This document shows, one piece after another, positions 24,521-32,925 of a DNA stretch of 32,925 nt (position 1 is its first letter; each line of letters begins with the position of its first letter). This DNA is from Rhabdochlamydiaceae bacterium (GTDB lineage: Bacteria > Chlamydiota > Chlamydiia > Chlamydiales > Rhabdochlamydiaceae). The stretch covers positions 1-32,925 of the forward strand of contig DAHXNQ010000032.1 of the NCBI GenBank assembly GCA_027365315.1, given 5' to 3'. The notes beneath the pieces are model-generated. The model searched no databases and had not been told where the DNA came from. It worked only from the letters and a program-made list of their open reading frames with translations. The position numbers and the translations under genes were made by a program.

Positions 24521-25237
24521 TTATCTCGCATCTTGGCAGGCTGTGGCAAGGGAAAACTCTCTCGAGCAATCGAGAGCGGAGAGCTGGGAGATGAGATGCT
24601 GCACCCTCTCCTCGATGGGGGCGGGCGGAATGTGCACCACATCGAAGCCGAGCAATCGGTACTGCCGCTCTAGGTACTGGCTGATGTGATGAGCCTCTTC
24701 GTCGCTTTCGTGCTGCGTCTCGCTGCGGTAACCTGTTCCAAGGGGATCGACCAGAAAGACTGTAGGTTCGTAAAACCCTGTATCGAGCATCTCTTGGGCT
24801 AGAGCCAAAATTTTCTTAGACGGCTCCCACTCCTCCATCAACTCGTAGCAGAGAACATCGATGACGCATCGATCGAAGAAAATCGCCCGAGCAGAGGAGC
24901 TGGCTGCCTCTTGCTGACGCAGCGCCTGCACTGTAGCCACCCGCTCATTGAAGCCAAATTGAGCCCAGGGGGCCTCCACCTGTTTAGCGAGATCCTCGCG
25001 AATTAGATCGGCGGCTGTTTCGTGCACCACACTCTGCCCCAGCTGCTGTAGCTGGCGAATGAGGGTGCTCTTTCCCACTCCGGGGCCCCCGGTGATGATA
25101 TAGCGGTGCTGAGATTCTGAGACGCGGTGTGCGCTGCCCTGAATATAGGAGCTAGCTGGGCGCCCCCTTGCAGGGTCGCTTAAACCAAACAAGGATGTGA
25201 CAAAAAACAGAACCAGAAGAGAAAGAGCAAAATACAT
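24521..25237 (-). CDS. P-loop (AAA_28-like) kinase or ATPase with an N-terminal signal sequence
   Basis: A 238-residue protein. Walker A is ITGGPGVGKSTLIRQL (near residues 47-62), and IFFDRCVIDVLCY with LVDPLGTGYRSETQHESDEE resembles the NadR-type/AAA_28 nucleotide kinases. What is odd is the front: MYFALSLLVLFFVTSLFGLSD reads as a signal peptide or membrane anchor, followed by a polar linker before the P-loop. There is no ATP in the periplasm, so either the anchor keeps the protein on the cytoplasmic face or the true start is further in. I see no good internal start codon before the P-loop. It is seven bases after the HTH-EIIA gene. Substrate unknown. Confidence 0.62.
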   Translation of the reverse strand: MYFALSLLVLFFVTSLFGLSDPARGRPASSYIQGSAHRVSESQHRYIITGGPGVGKSTLIRQLQQLGQSVVHETAADLIREDLAKQVEAPWAQFGFNERVATVQALRQQEAASSSARAIFFDRCVIDVLCYELMEEWEPSKKILALAQEMLDTGFYEPTVFLVDPLGTGYRSETQHESDEEAHHISQYLERQYRLLGFDVVHIPPAPIEERVQHLISQLSALDCSREFSLATACQDAR

Positions 25238-25244
25238 AGGAACG

Positions 25245-25928
25245 TTAGCAGGGGATTTTTAGGCCACCTTCCCAACTTCCCACATACTGTAGGAGCTCCT
25301 CTTTAGAGGGCTGCCTCCTGAGGAGTGCCAACCCCTCGGGTGCGTTGGCAAGGTGCGCCAGTTTGGCTAGCAGATGAAGATGTCTCTTGTCCGAACCGGA
25401 GAAGAGAAAAAAGATGGTGTGCACAGGCTGTTCATCGAGCGAACCCCACTCGATGGGATTCTCCGGAAAGACCACCACAATACGGTCAGAGGGGCCTGCC
25501 AACACCAGATCGCGCGGGTGGGGAACAGCCACACCGCGGCCAATACCTGTTGGCATGAGCTGTTCGCGATCGATGAGTAGATCGCTGATCATCTCAGAGT
25601 CGAGCCCTAGTGATGGCGAGGCGAGCTTCGTGGCGGCGCGGATTAGCCCCTCTTTGGAGAAGACCGAAGAGATATGGAAGAGCTCTCCCCTATGTAGCGC
25701 TCGATAGAGACCAAACTGCTTAGTTCCGGTCTGTAGAGTAGGAGATCCCGATTCGCCCTGCCCCAGAAACTGCGGGTCAACCATCCACTTCTCTACTTCC
25801 ATCCGATCAAAGCGGACCACACCATCGATCTGGTAGGAAGGGATTCTCCCCTCCTGCAGCCACTTGGAAATCGTAGCGGGCGAGACCCTAAGTAGGTCGG
25901 CCACCTCTTCTAATCGTAGATCCATCAT
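25245..25928 (-). CDS. ptsN2: PTS EIIA (PtsN-type) with N-terminal MerR-like helix-turn-helix
   Basis: A 227-residue two-domain protein. Residues 1-55 are an excisionase/MerR-type winged helix (RLEEVADLLRVSPATISKWLQEGRIPSYQIDG). From about 80 a nitrogen-type EIIA domain follows, with the phosphorylatable histidine in GIGRGVAVPHPRD. It corresponds to C. trachomatis PtsN_2 (CT_290). Such a protein could couple phosphorylation state to DNA binding. No enzyme I or HPr gene is in the window. The ATG overlaps the stop of the plain EIIA gene (ATGA), so the pair is co-translated. Confidence 0.88.
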   Translation of the reverse strand: MMDLRLEEVADLLRVSPATISKWLQEGRIPSYQIDGVVRFDRMEVEKWMVDPQFLGQGESGSPTLQTGTKQFGLYRALHRGELFHISSVFSKEGLIRAATKLASPSLGLDSEMISDLLIDREQLMPTGIGRGVAVPHPRDLVLAGPSDRIVVVFPENPIEWGSLDEQPVHTIFFLFSGSDKRHLHLLAKLAHLANAPEGLALLRRQPSKEELLQYVGSWEGGLKIPC

Positions 25929-26524
25929 AGTTCCTTCAATATTTCCAAGATCTTTTGCGGTCCATCCGCCTGCAGCATAGCGCTGCGCACCGGCTCTTTT
26001 CGTACAGCAGAGGTGACCTGCGAAAGCAGTTTCAGATGATCCATCGTGCGCTGCTCAGGCCCGCCAATCAGAAAAACCAGCCTGACGGGCTGATCGTCTA
26101 TTGCATTCCAGGCTACACCCTCTCCGCGTAGAATTGCTACAGCCACAAAAAACTTGGCCAGAGGAGGCAGTTTGGCATGTGGAATGGCGACACCTAGTCC
26201 TATGCCAGTGGAGACAGAGCGCTCTCGATCGCGAACCAGCTCGAGAAACTCCTCCGCACTCTCCACCCATCCCTGTTGCCGCACCAGAAGGGCTAGCTTC
26301 GCTAAAACCTCGTCGCGATCGGTAGGGGTTTCAATGAAGATGACACAGGAGGGATCGAACGCTTCAAGAAGGTCTATCTCTTTTGGTTTTCTCAGGCGGC
26401 GTCCCACCTCGTCCAGAAGACGTTCGATCGAGGAGAGCGAGGCGGGCTCATCAATCAGACGCCGCGCCTTCTGCGAAGTAGGCTCTTTAGCTGGTACCTG
26501 TGTGGCCAAAGCCCCCCTCCCCAC
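25925..26524 (-). CDS. ptsN1: PTS EIIA component, nitrogen-regulatory type
   Basis: A 199-residue EIIA-Ntr protein with the active histidine in [16 protein letters not shown]. The family takes phosphate from NPr and acts in regulation rather than sugar uptake. It matches PtsN_1 (CT_291) by position between dut and the HTH-EIIA gene. The assigned start is GTG 26524, inside the end of dut (38-base overlap). TTG 26509, preceded by GGGGAGGGGGGC, is an alternative. The first 40 residues are not conserved family sequence, so the start is uncertain. Confidence 0.87.
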   Translation of the reverse strand: MGRGALATQVPAKEPTSQKARRLIDEPASLSSIERLLDEVGRRLRKPKEIDLLEAFDPSCVIFIETPTDRDEVLAKLALLVRQQGWVESAEEFLELVRDRERSVSTGIGLGVAIPHAKLPPLAKFFVAVAILRGEGVAWNAIDDQPVRLVFLIGGPEQRTMDHLKLLSQVTSAVRKEPVRSAMLQADGPQKILEILKEL

Positions 26525-26963
26525 GCTGGGTCGCCTCTAAAAGCTCCTCTTGCGAGCATCTCTCAAACGAGAGTCTCACTACCGGAGCCACCACCAGTTG
26601 CGCAATGCGCATACCAGGATCGATCAAAAAAGGACTGGCTCCATGATTGATCAGAATGACGCCAATCTCACCGCGGTAATCGGCATCGATGGTGCCAGGA
26701 GCGTTGAGCACCGTCACACCATGCTTGAAAGCAAGACCACTGCGTGGACGCACCTGCGCCTCGAGTCCCTTGGGAAGAGCAATCTTCAGACCGGTGGGAA
26801 TGAGGGCATATTGGCCCGGAGCTAGTAGCAGCGGCTCTTTCAGAGCAGCTCTAAGATCGGCGCCAGCGGCCAGCGCTGTAGCATAGTGGGGTAGAAGTGA
26901 AGCCTCTTCGCAAAATAGAGGGCAGACTACCTCATCGGTAGGCAATTCGAGTTGGGAAGACAT
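26487..26963 (-). CDS. dut: dUTP diphosphatase
   Basis: A 158-residue trimeric dUTPase that hydrolyses dUTP to dUMP and keeps uracil out of DNA. All five motifs are visible: [47 protein letters not shown] and the glycine-rich GEGGFGHTG at the C-terminus. It begins six bases after the accD stop and overlaps the following EIIA gene. The order accD-dut-ptsN matches CT_293-CT_291. Confidence 0.96.
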   Translation of the reverse strand: MSSQLELPTDEVVCPLFCEEASLLPHYATALAAGADLRAALKEPLLLAPGQYALIPTGLKIALPKGLEAQVRPRSGLAFKHGVTVLNAPGTIDADYRGEIGVILINHGASPFLIDPGMRIAQLVVAPVVRLSFERCSQEELLEATQRGEGGFGHTGTS

Positions 26964-26969
26964 GGTTTG

Positions 26970-27923
26970 TTACGCCCGCTCTTTCTGAGCTACATCGAGC
27001 AGTTTCCTGAGCGTTTCAGCCGGAGATCTCTCCAGGTCCGAAACAAGGCAGGAATCCACTTCTGGAGCCGATTCTCCGCGATCTGGAGTAAAAAATTCAA
27101 GGATTGTCGCAATTTCCTGCTTCAGATCGGCTCTGCGGACCACTCGATCCACCATGCCGCGCTGCAGTAAAAACTCCGAGCGCTGCGCCCCTTGAGGCAT
27201 CTGCTTCATGCCGGCTGTCTGCTCGACAACGCGGGGGCCTGCAAAACCGATGAGGGCATCGGGTTCGGCCAAGATGACATCTCCAAGCGAGGCAAACGAA
27301 GCGGTCACTCCACCCATTGTGGGGTTGGTCAGAACAGAGATGTATCCCAGCCCCTGCTGATGCAGACGCTGCAACGCAGCTGCCGTTTTGGCCATCTGCA
27401 TGAGAGAGAGAATCGACTCCTGCATCCTGGCACCTCCCGATGCCGCCACAATCAGCAAAGGAAGGCGGTGCTGGATAGCATATTCAATCAGAGAGGTGAG
27501 CCTCTCCCCGACCACAGAACCCATCGAGCCTGCGAGAAAACCAAAATCGAGCACGCCCAGCGCTACGGGAATGCCCCCAATCCTGCATCTTCCCACCAGC
27601 ACCGCCTCGTCGCGCCCTGTTTTGGCTTGCGCCTTTTCGAGGCGCCTTCTGTAGGATTCGCTATCAGTGAAATCAAGAGGATCGGTCGATTGGATTTCGG
27701 TAAACATCTCATCAAACTGCTCATCGTCGACGAGCAGAGCCACCCGTTGCAGTCCAGAGAGCCGGTAGTGATGATCGCATCTGGGACAGCAGTTAAGATT
27801 TTGCTCTAATTCTGTAGCGTGGATCATTTCGCCGCACTGCGTGCACTTAACCCAGCCACTGAAGCCATCTGGCTTAGCCGACTGCACCTTGATCTTGGGC
27901 TTTTCACGGGAAAAGAGCCCCAT
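26970..27923 (-). CDS. accD: Acetyl-CoA carboxylase carboxyltransferase subunit beta
   Basis: A 317-residue subunit that, with AccA, transfers the carboxyl group from biotin to acetyl-CoA, the first step of fatty acid synthesis. A four-cysteine zinc ribbon (WVKCTQCGEMIH, then NCCPRCDHHY) lies at about residues 27-50. The crotonase-fold core has GSMGSVVGERLT, ASGGARMQESILSLMQMAKT and LTNPTMGGVTASFASLGD. ATG 27923. The 101-base gap to sodA is the widest in this run and may hold a promoter, but I see no clear -35/-10 pair. Confidence 0.96.
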   Translation of the reverse strand: MGLFSREKPKIKVQSAKPDGFSGWVKCTQCGEMIHATELEQNLNCCPRCDHHYRLSGLQRVALLVDDEQFDEMFTEIQSTDPLDFTDSESYRRRLEKAQAKTGRDEAVLVGRCRIGGIPVALGVLDFGFLAGSMGSVVGERLTSLIEYAIQHRLPLLIVAASGGARMQESILSLMQMAKTAAALQRLHQQGLGYISVLTNPTMGGVTASFASLGDVILAEPDALIGFAGPRVVEQTAGMKQMPQGAQRSEFLLQRGMVDRVVRRADLKQEIATILEFFTPDRGESAPEVDSCLVSDLERSPAETLRKLLDVAQKERA

Positions 27924-28024
27924 GCAACAACCTCAAATTAAAATAATGCTTTTAGGCGAGTAGTATACCACACCGCACCACCGCGGAGCAAATTCCCCAG
28001 TAAAAATTATGGAGTCGTTTCACC

Positions 28025-28642
28025 CTACTTCTGTACGTTCTGAAATCTTTGCTCGATAGCGCTCCAGCAGATCACCTGCCAAATTTGTTCTAGATATTTG
28101 GCGCGCTGGTTCATGTACTGTAGGTAGTAGGCGTGCTCCCACACATCGATTCCCAGAAGCGGAACGAGCCCCTGCGTGCTGAGGGGGTCCTGATTGGCAC
28201 AGGCGGCTAGAGCCAGCGTCCCTTCAGTCTTGTTGTAACCCAGCCAGCCCCACCCAGAGCCCTGAATCCCCAGTGAGAGTGCATTAAGCTTTTCTTTGAA
28301 CTTGGCAAAAGAGCCAAACTGTTTTTGAATCGCCGGAGCGAGCGCACCGGAGGGTTCGCCCCCTCCACCTTTTCCTGCGGGAGCTAGACTTTTCCAAAAA
28401 ATAGTATGATTTACATGCCCCCCACCATGAAACTTCAGGGCAGACTGTAGAGCCACCATGCCGGCGATATCGCCCGCTTTTTCGGCCACTCGGTACTTCT
28501 CCATCGCTGCGTTGTAGCCCGCTACATAGGCGGCGTGGTGCTTGCTGTAGTGCAGCTCCATGATGGCGGCGGAAATCTGCGGCTCAAGAGCGGCAAACTC
28601 GTAGCCAAGTTCGGGAAGATCGATTGGTGTATAGTCTAGCAT
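28025..28642 (-). CDS. sodA: Superoxide dismutase, Mn/Fe family
   Basis: A 205-residue enzyme that converts superoxide to peroxide and oxygen. Metal ligands are the histidine in [12 protein letters not shown], the one in [11 protein letters not shown], and the Asp and His of [25 protein letters not shown] favours a manganese-type site, although metal use cannot be settled by sequence. ATG 28642 has AGGAG six bases upstream; a TTG at 28648 opens the frame but is less likely. It overlaps the end of the hemC-hemD gene by seven bases. This is the counterpart of chlamydial sodM (CT_294). Confidence 0.95.
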   Translation of the reverse strand: MLDYTPIDLPELGYEFAALEPQISAAIMELHYSKHHAAYVAGYNAAMEKYRVAEKAGDIAGMVALQSALKFHGGGHVNHTIFWKSLAPAGKGGGGEPSGALAPAIQKQFGSFAKFKEKLNALSLGIQGSGWGWLGYNKTEGTLALAACANQDPLSTQGLVPLLGIDVWEHAYYLQYMNQRAKYLEQIWQVICWSAIEQRFQNVQK

Positions 28643-29943
28643 GAACAACTCCTAGATAATGAAAGAAACTCTCGCTCTGTCACCGGCCCCTGCAGAGTTA
28701 CAGAAGAGGGCTGAGGAAGATAGCCAAAATGGCTGTAAAAAGCGCGCACGGTGGAGGGGCTGCTGAAGACGATGCGGTCAAACGCCTCCGGATCGATCAG
28801 ATAGTCGGGAACTCTTTCTACAGTGTCGTAGAGCAGGGCGCTACAGAAGCGCACTCCCGCTTCTGTCATATAGTCCCTCAAAAGAGGCCTCGCTAGCGAG
28901 GAGTGAGGGTAGCCGATGTAGAGCTGTTCACCCCGGTGCTGCTCTAGAAACTGAATCATCCCCTCCTGGCACATCTTCTGACACAGATGCGCCACTTTCC
29001 ATCCCTGCCTAGCCGCGCGCTCCGCTGTAGAGGGTCCTACAGCGACAATCCTCTGGCCATTCTGAAGAGAGAGCCCTAATTCTGCAAGAGCCTTTGCAAG
29101 CAGATCGGTTGCCTGCTTGCTGGTGAGAAAGAGATGGGTGAAGTGGGGTAGCTCCTGCCAAAAGCGCTCTAGATCTACACTCTGAAGCGGACGTGGAATC
29201 AGCTGAATCAGTGGGTAGTGTTCCCACCTCTCGTCGTGCGCTACAGCAGCAGGAAGCTCGGTGCCCAGATAGAGCACTGTGCGGCGCCTATCGATCGGGG
29301 CGCAGAGCTGCTCCATCTCTCGATCATCTGCGCGCGCCACAGCAGCTAACCTTCCCTGTAGAGGTGCGGTGGGACCCGGTAGATCGATCGTGGGACGATC
29401 GATCCCCAGCCTGATCAGCGCCGCCTTCGCCATCACCACAGCATCGAAGAGCCCCTCATCCAGCTGCTGTAGACGACGATCGATGGTGCCGCGAATTTCC
29501 CTGATTGTGAGATCGGGCCTGAGCTGCAGCAGCTGTTGATCGCGCCTGGTGGATGAACTGCCTACTATAGCCTCCCGCGATAGATCAGAGAGCGAACTAC
29601 CAGAGCGCATCACCAGAACATCAGATGAGTCGATTCCTTTGGTGAGCGCCACTAATTTAAGGCCATGAGGTAATGGATCGGGGAGATCCTTGGCAGAGTG
29701 GATGCCCAGCCGCACCTTCCCTTGCAGGAGCATCTCGTCGATCTCGCGGGTGAAAAAGTCGCTCCGCTCCATCTCTTTCAGCGAGCTTGTCTGATCGCGA
29801 TCTCCTACCGTCTCCAGCCAGACCGCTTCGTAACTGATGGTGGGGTGATGAAAAGAGAGCTCTCTAAAAAACTCCTCTACCTGAAGCCGCGCTAACCTAG
29901 AGGCGCGCGAAGCCACTTTGACGGGACTACCCGACCAAGACAT
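28636..29943 (-). CDS. hemC: HemC-HemD fusion: truncated porphobilinogen deaminase joined to uroporphyrinogen-III synthase
   Basis: A 435-residue fusion. The first 220 or so residues are Hem[26 protein letters not shown] (catalytic Asp), [23 protein letters not shown] and [14 protein letters not shown]. After [15 protein letters not shown] the chain goes directly into a HemD-like part ([59 protein letters not shown]). HemC domain 3, which carries the cysteine that binds the dipyrromethane cofactor (usually GGCxxPIG), is missing. Together the two activities would turn porphobilinogen into uroporphyrinogen III. ATG 29943 has a perfect site (GAGGAGG, six bases upstream) and overlaps radA by 17 bases. 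In C. trachomatis CT_299 is a short HemC, as I recall. Confidence 0.85.
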   Translation of the reverse strand: MSWSGSPVKVASRASRLARLQVEEFFRELSFHHPTISYEAVWLETVGDRDQTSSLKEMERSDFFTREIDEMLLQGKVRLGIHSAKDLPDPLPHGLKLVALTKGIDSSDVLVMRSGSSLSDLSREAIVGSSSTRRDQQLLQLRPDLTIREIRGTIDRRLQQLDEGLFDAVVMAKAALIRLGIDRPTIDLPGPTAPLQGRLAAVARADDREMEQLCAPIDRRRTVLYLGTELPAAVAHDERWEHYPLIQLIPRPLQSVDLERFWQELPHFTHLFLTSKQATDLLAKALAELGLSLQNGQRIVAVGPSTAERAARQGWKVAHLCQKMCQEGMIQFLEQHRGEQLYIGYPHSSLARPLLRDYMTEAGVRFCSALLYDTVERVPDYLIDPEAFDRIVFSSPSTVRAFYSHFGYLPQPSSVTLQGPVTEREFLSLSRSCSC

Positions 29944-31294
29944 CGATCGCCTCCTCAACGCGATCAACAAAACGCAGTTCGATATCGGAGACAGAGGTCA
30001 GTTGCTTCTCACAGCGTTTAGGCAGCACCACCCTCTCAAATCCCATCTGCGCCGCCTCTCTGATGCGCGACTCAATTTTGGGGACGCGCCGCACCTCGCC
30101 ACCTAAGCCCACCTCTCCCACCACAGCAGTCTTGGGATCGATGGGACGGTTGCACAGAGAAGAGGCGAGAGCTGACATGATTCCCAAATCGAGCGCAGGC
30201 TCAAAAATCTTGACGCCGCCCGCCACCGAAACAAAGACATCGCACTGGTGAAGCGGGTAGCCCACTCTCTTTTCTAGTACCGCCAGCAGCAGGCTGAGGC
30301 GATTGCTATCGAGCCCTGTTGAGCGACGCGTCGAAGTGGAAAAAGCGGAGGAGGAGACAAGAGCCTGCACCTCGATTAAAATAGGCCGGCTGCCATCTAC
30401 AGTAGGGACAATCACAGATCCAGCCGAATGCACCACCCTCTGCTCGAGGAAGAGCTTGGAGGGATTGGCCACCTCCTTCAGACCAGCGGGCGCCATCTCA
30501 AAGAGAGCGAGATCCTCTGTAGGGCCAAATCGGTTCTTCAGCACGCGCAGCAGCCTGTAGCCGTGGTGCCTGTCGCCTTCAAAATCGAGTACCGTATCGA
30601 CAATATGCTCGAGCACCTTAGGCCCTGCGATCTCACCCGATTTGGTCACATGGCCAATCAGGAAGATGGCCATCTTGCGCCCCTTAGCGAGATGCATGAA
30701 CTCGGCCGCCAGCTCGCGCACCTGTAGCGCACTTCCAGGAGAGGAGGGAAGATCGCCTTTGTAGACAATCTGGATGGAGTCGATCACCATCAGATCGGGC
30801 TTAAGCTGACTCGCCACCGCCTCAATTTGAGAAAAGAGAGTCTCATGCAGCAGATAAAGTCCATCATGCCCCACATTCAATCTCTCAGCGCGCAGCGAAG
30901 TCTGCTCGACAGACTCCTCGCCGCAGATGTAGAGCACCTTCTGCCCCCGCTGCGCCAGCTGCTCACACAGCTGCAGCATCAGAGTCGATTTGCCAATGCC
31001 TGGATCGCCGCCCAGCAGAGTGAGCGAACCGGGTACAATCCCCCCGCCAAGCAGACGATCCACCTCGGCCATTCCGGTAGTCATTCTCTGAACAGGAGAG
31101 CGCGAAACTTCTCCAACTCTAACGGGGCGACTCTGCGCAAGAGTGCTGCTGCCGGCAAAGCGAGAGGGGATAGCCGCTGCCGCGCTCTCCTCTTCGAGGG
31201 TGTTCCACTTCTGGCAGGTGCCGCAGTGGCCGGTCCATTTGGGCTGTTGATGGCCGCACTCGCGGCAGCTCCAGATCGTCTTCTGCTTACCCAT
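29927..31294 (-). CDS. radA: DNA repair protein RadA
   Basis: A 455-residue RecA/Lon-like ATPase that helps branch migration in recombination. It has an N-terminal four-cysteine zinc finger (CRECGHQQPKWTGHCGTCQKW), Walker A LLGGDPGIGKSTLMLQ, Walker B DLMVIDSIQIV, the RadA-specific LKNRFGPTEDLALFEM and a C-terminal Lon-protease-like fold (FVSVAGGVKIFEPALDLGI). ATG 31294 overlaps the rnc stop by eight bases and has AGGGA upstream. The frame's upstream ATG at 31324 would lie well inside rnc. It corresponds to CT_298. Confidence 0.95.
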   Translation of the reverse strand: MGKQKTIWSCRECGHQQPKWTGHCGTCQKWNTLEEESAAAAIPSRFAGSSTLAQSRPVRVGEVSRSPVQRMTTGMAEVDRLLGGGIVPGSLTLLGGDPGIGKSTLMLQLCEQLAQRGQKVLYICGEESVEQTSLRAERLNVGHDGLYLLHETLFSQIEAVASQLKPDLMVIDSIQIVYKGDLPSSPGSALQVRELAAEFMHLAKGRKMAIFLIGHVTKSGEIAGPKVLEHIVDTVLDFEGDRHHGYRLLRVLKNRFGPTEDLALFEMAPAGLKEVANPSKLFLEQRVVHSAGSVIVPTVDGSRPILIEVQALVSSSAFSTSTRRSTGLDSNRLSLLLAVLEKRVGYPLHQCDVFVSVAGGVKIFEPALDLGIMSALASSLCNRPIDPKTAVVGEVGLGGEVRRVPKIESRIREAAQMGFERVVLPKRCEKQLTSVSDIELRFVDRVEEAIDVLVG

Positions 31295-32009
31295 CTGTTC
31301 CCTCTGTAAACTTGCTGCAGGCAATCCGCGCTGCCTCCACCTCCGCCTGCTTTTTGGAGGGGCCTACCCCGCGACCCAGCTCCTCTTCACCACGAAAGAC
31401 AGCCACTTCAAACAGCTTGCCATGTTCGGGACCTGATTCGCCCATCACACGATAAATCGGTAGCTGCTGCGAACGCTTCTGCAATAGATCCTGCAGCAGC
31501 GCCTTCCAGTTTTGAGGAGGCTCCTCCATCAACGCCTTCAGATCCTCCAGCAGTGCAGAATGAAAAAAGCTCTTCACCGCATCAAGCCCGCCATCGAGAT
31601 AGATCGCTCCCACTAGCGCCTCAAACAGATCGGCGGCAATGGTCTCGCGACCCCTTCCTTCGCTCATCCGCTCCCCGCGCCCCAGCAGCACATACTTGGT
31701 CAGTCCCAACTTCTCTGCATAGCGAGCACAGGAGCTGGCATCGACCAGAAGCGAGCGCAGATGAGAGAGCCTCCCCTCGGGAGCCTCCGGCAGCCACTCA
31801 TAGAGCAGACTGGCCACCACCAGCCCCAGAACCGAGTCGCCTAAAAATTCTAATCTCTCGTTGTAGCTAGAGAGCTCAGCGCGATGCTCGTTGTAGTAGG
31901 AGCGGTGCGTCATAGCCAGCAGCAGCAGCTCCGCCTTCTGGAAGCGGTAGTGGATGCGCTCTTCCATCTCGGATAATTTTGCCTTCAGCGCGTCTGAAAA
32001 ATCTGTCAT
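31287..32009 (-). CDS. rnc: Ribonuclease III
   Basis: A 240-residue double-strand-specific RNase that processes rRNA and some mRNAs. The endonuclease domain has the signature NERLEFLGDSVLGLVV and the second acidic site AADLFEALVGAIYLDGG. The double-stranded-RNA-binding domain follows (about 155-235: NWKALLQDLLQKR ... GVGPSKKQAEVEAARIA). ATG 32009 starts the gene, divergent from the CT296-like gene 72 bases away, so this gap should hold two promoters. It is the first gene of a coupled rnc-radA-hemC/D-sodA unit. Confidence 0.96.
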   Translation of the reverse strand: MTDFSDALKAKLSEMEERIHYRFQKAELLLLAMTHRSYYNEHRAELSSYNERLEFLGDSVLGLVVASLLYEWLPEAPEGRLSHLRSLLVDASSCARYAEKLGLTKYVLLGRGERMSEGRGRETIAADLFEALVGAIYLDGGLDAVKSFFHSALLEDLKALMEEPPQNWKALLQDLLQKRSQQLPIYRVMGESGPEHGKLFEVAVFRGEEELGRGVGPSKKQAEVEAARIACSKFTEGTDG

Positions 32010-32081
32010 AAAAGATCATCATATCTCACCCACTCTCCTTCTGCTAGTGCAGAATGGGAGCAGTATGCGAAGCTTTCTCTC

Positions 32082-32702
32082 ATGCGTTACACCTTCACCG
32101 CCCAGCAAAGGTTTTTTTTCTCCAAGAGAGGCTACATCGAGTTCGAGCAGCTGCTCACTCCCCCCCTGCTGGAGCGCGCCCTCTCTTTACTATCGGGTCA
32201 AAAATCGGACTGGGAGCCTTCGCGACAATCAGCAGAGCTGCGTACTCTCCTGATGAAGCAGCTGCCCCACTCAGCCGGCTGTGGCCTACTCGGCCAGCCT
32301 ACCCTGCGCCTCGCCTTCGACCAGTTCTACAATCAAAAAAGTTCTTCATGTGGGGCCGCCGTTCTAGAATCGATAGGAAGCGTACGGCCTATCGTAGGAG
32401 GGCTACTGATCAGACTATCTGGCTACTCTGCCGATGACTCACAGCATCCCTCACAGCATCCTTGGCTACCCACCACACCTGGCCACGGCACCTTTCTCTC
32501 CCCCACCCTGCCCATCGATCAAGATCGCCTCCATCAAGAGCCAGACTGCGCCTTCTGGCTGATCGCCTACCTCGGCGACAAAGCGCTCTATACCCTCACT
32601 CCAGAAGATCCTCACACACACGAACTCAAAACATTCGGCTATGTCTTTGGCGACCAGGTTGAAGAGCGAACCCACCCCCTCCTCGCCCGCGAACGTCTCT
32701 AA
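32082..32702 (+). CDS. CT296/DcrA-like protein, non-haem iron oxygenase fold
   Basis: A 206-residue protein. Its place next to rnc equals that of C. trachomatis CT_296, and the opening (FTAQQRFFFSKRGYIEFEQLLTP) resembles phytanoyl-CoA dioxygenase-type starts (FxxxGYixxxxll). CT296 was first reported as an iron-responsive repressor, and its crystal structure showed a 2-oxoglutarate-dependent oxygenase fold. I cannot find a convincing HxD...H iron triad by eye, so enzymatic activity is open. ATG 32082 is the only good start; the ribosome site is weak. The next 57 bases to the IS-like element hold nothing recognisable. Confidence 0.62.
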   Translation: MRYTFTAQQRFFFSKRGYIEFEQLLTPPLLERALSLLSGQKSDWEPSRQSAELRTLLMKQLPHSAGCGLLGQPTLRLAFDQFYNQKSSSCGAAVLESIGSVRPIVGGLLIRLSGYSADDSQHPSQHPWLPTTPGHGTFLSPTLPIDQDRLHQEPDCAFWLIAYLGDKALYTLTPEDPHTHELKTFGYVFGDQVEERTHPLLARERL

Positions 32703-32759
32703 GCAAAAATCGAACAAATCTTTTAACACACACCCGCAAATCAACTTATTTTAAAGGCC

Positions 32760-32925
32760 CATTCAACAGCGAAGTGCAACAAATAGACTAAAATAGAAAG
32801 TGGTCAGAGATGACTACGAACTCTATGGTGATTTTTTGATACACCAGGAGGAACGTATGCCCAAAGGCTATCATCATCTGACCACTTTCTATTTTAGTCT
32901 ATTTGTTGCATTTCGCTGTTGAATG
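32760..32925 (+). mobile_element. Internally deleted IS30-type element (MITE-like)
   Basis: Bases 32760-32808 and 32877-32925 are inverted copies over 49 bases with one mismatch (CATTCAACAGCGAAGTGCAA against CATTCAACAGCGAAATGCAA, then identical). Between them a leader ends in AGGAGG, five bases, and an ATG at 32858 encoding MPKGYHHLT, which resembles the N-terminus of IS30-family transposases. Translation then runs into the right inverted repeat and stops. CTGACC fits both the transposase reading and the right arm, as expected for a deletion at microhomology. The window ends exactly at the right tip, so a target duplication cannot be seen. Confidence 0.72.

Overview
The window comes from a member of the Chlamydiota, most likely an environmental or 'Chlamydia-like' lineage rather than the genus Chlamydia. 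The main evidence is gene order. The minus-strand run rnc, radA, hemC, sodA, accD, dut, ptsN (plain EIIA), ptsN (HTH-EIIA fusion) and then mnmA, with clpC and lplA next door and gcvH and a second-type dnaA further on, matches from memory the CT_299 to CT_275 neighbourhood of C. trachomatis. The DNA looks more GC-rich than Chlamydia by eye. The insertions here (a secreted pair, a Fic gene, repeats) are specific to this lineage.

Layout. 1-566: gene-poor edge with an inverted copy of a repeat, an IS30-type end relic, a G10 tract and a 185-bp palindromic element. 567-1586: exported thioredoxin-like protein (minus). 1639-5781: plus-strand run of a Tsr3-like rRNA-modification protein, pcnB, an alpha/beta hydrolase, lpxB and a DUF177/YceD protein. 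5789-5998: second palindromic element and another IS-end relic. 6142-7514: two unrecognised, AT-richer genes for exported proteins. 7612-9369: ABC exporter. 9370-10118: repeat-rich spacer. 10119-11471: dnaA. 11472-13244: repeat-rich accessory locus carrying a class II Fic protein with a patterned operator region, a 30-nt duplicate of the dnaA 3' end and a structured repeat at both ends. 13245-19200: minus-strand operon lplA, proS, a PpiD-like membrane chaperone, a CBM9-like protein, gcvH, comF. 19292-21811: clpC, followed by a truncated third palindromic element. 21901-32009: long minus-strand series rnc, radA, hemC-hemD fusion, sodA, accD, dut, two ptsN, a P-loop kinase-like protein with a signal peptide, an amino-acid permease, mnmA. 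32082-32702: divergent CT296-like protein. 32760-32925: internally deleted IS30-type element at the window edge.

How the genes fit together. Most of the window is housekeeping: RNA processing and modification (pcnB, rnc, mnmA, Tsr3-like), lipid A and fatty-acid precursors (lpxB, accD), haem synthesis, lipoate attachment and its acceptor GcvH in one operon, replication and repair (dnaA, radA, dut), proteolysis (clpC) and nitrogen-PTS-type regulators. The unusual material lies in the spacers and accessory islands: a palindromic element family with 4-bp flanking duplications, IS30 relics, and the Fic locus. The Fic promoter carries two 37-bp operators with identical geometry plus helically phased half-sites. 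Both ends of the locus carry a hairpin-forming repeat, and one copy leads straight into an intrinsic terminator. The Fic locus is the best candidate here for an undescribed regulatory or mobile unit. Second is the HemC-HemD fusion, whose HemC part lacks the cofactor-carrying domain.
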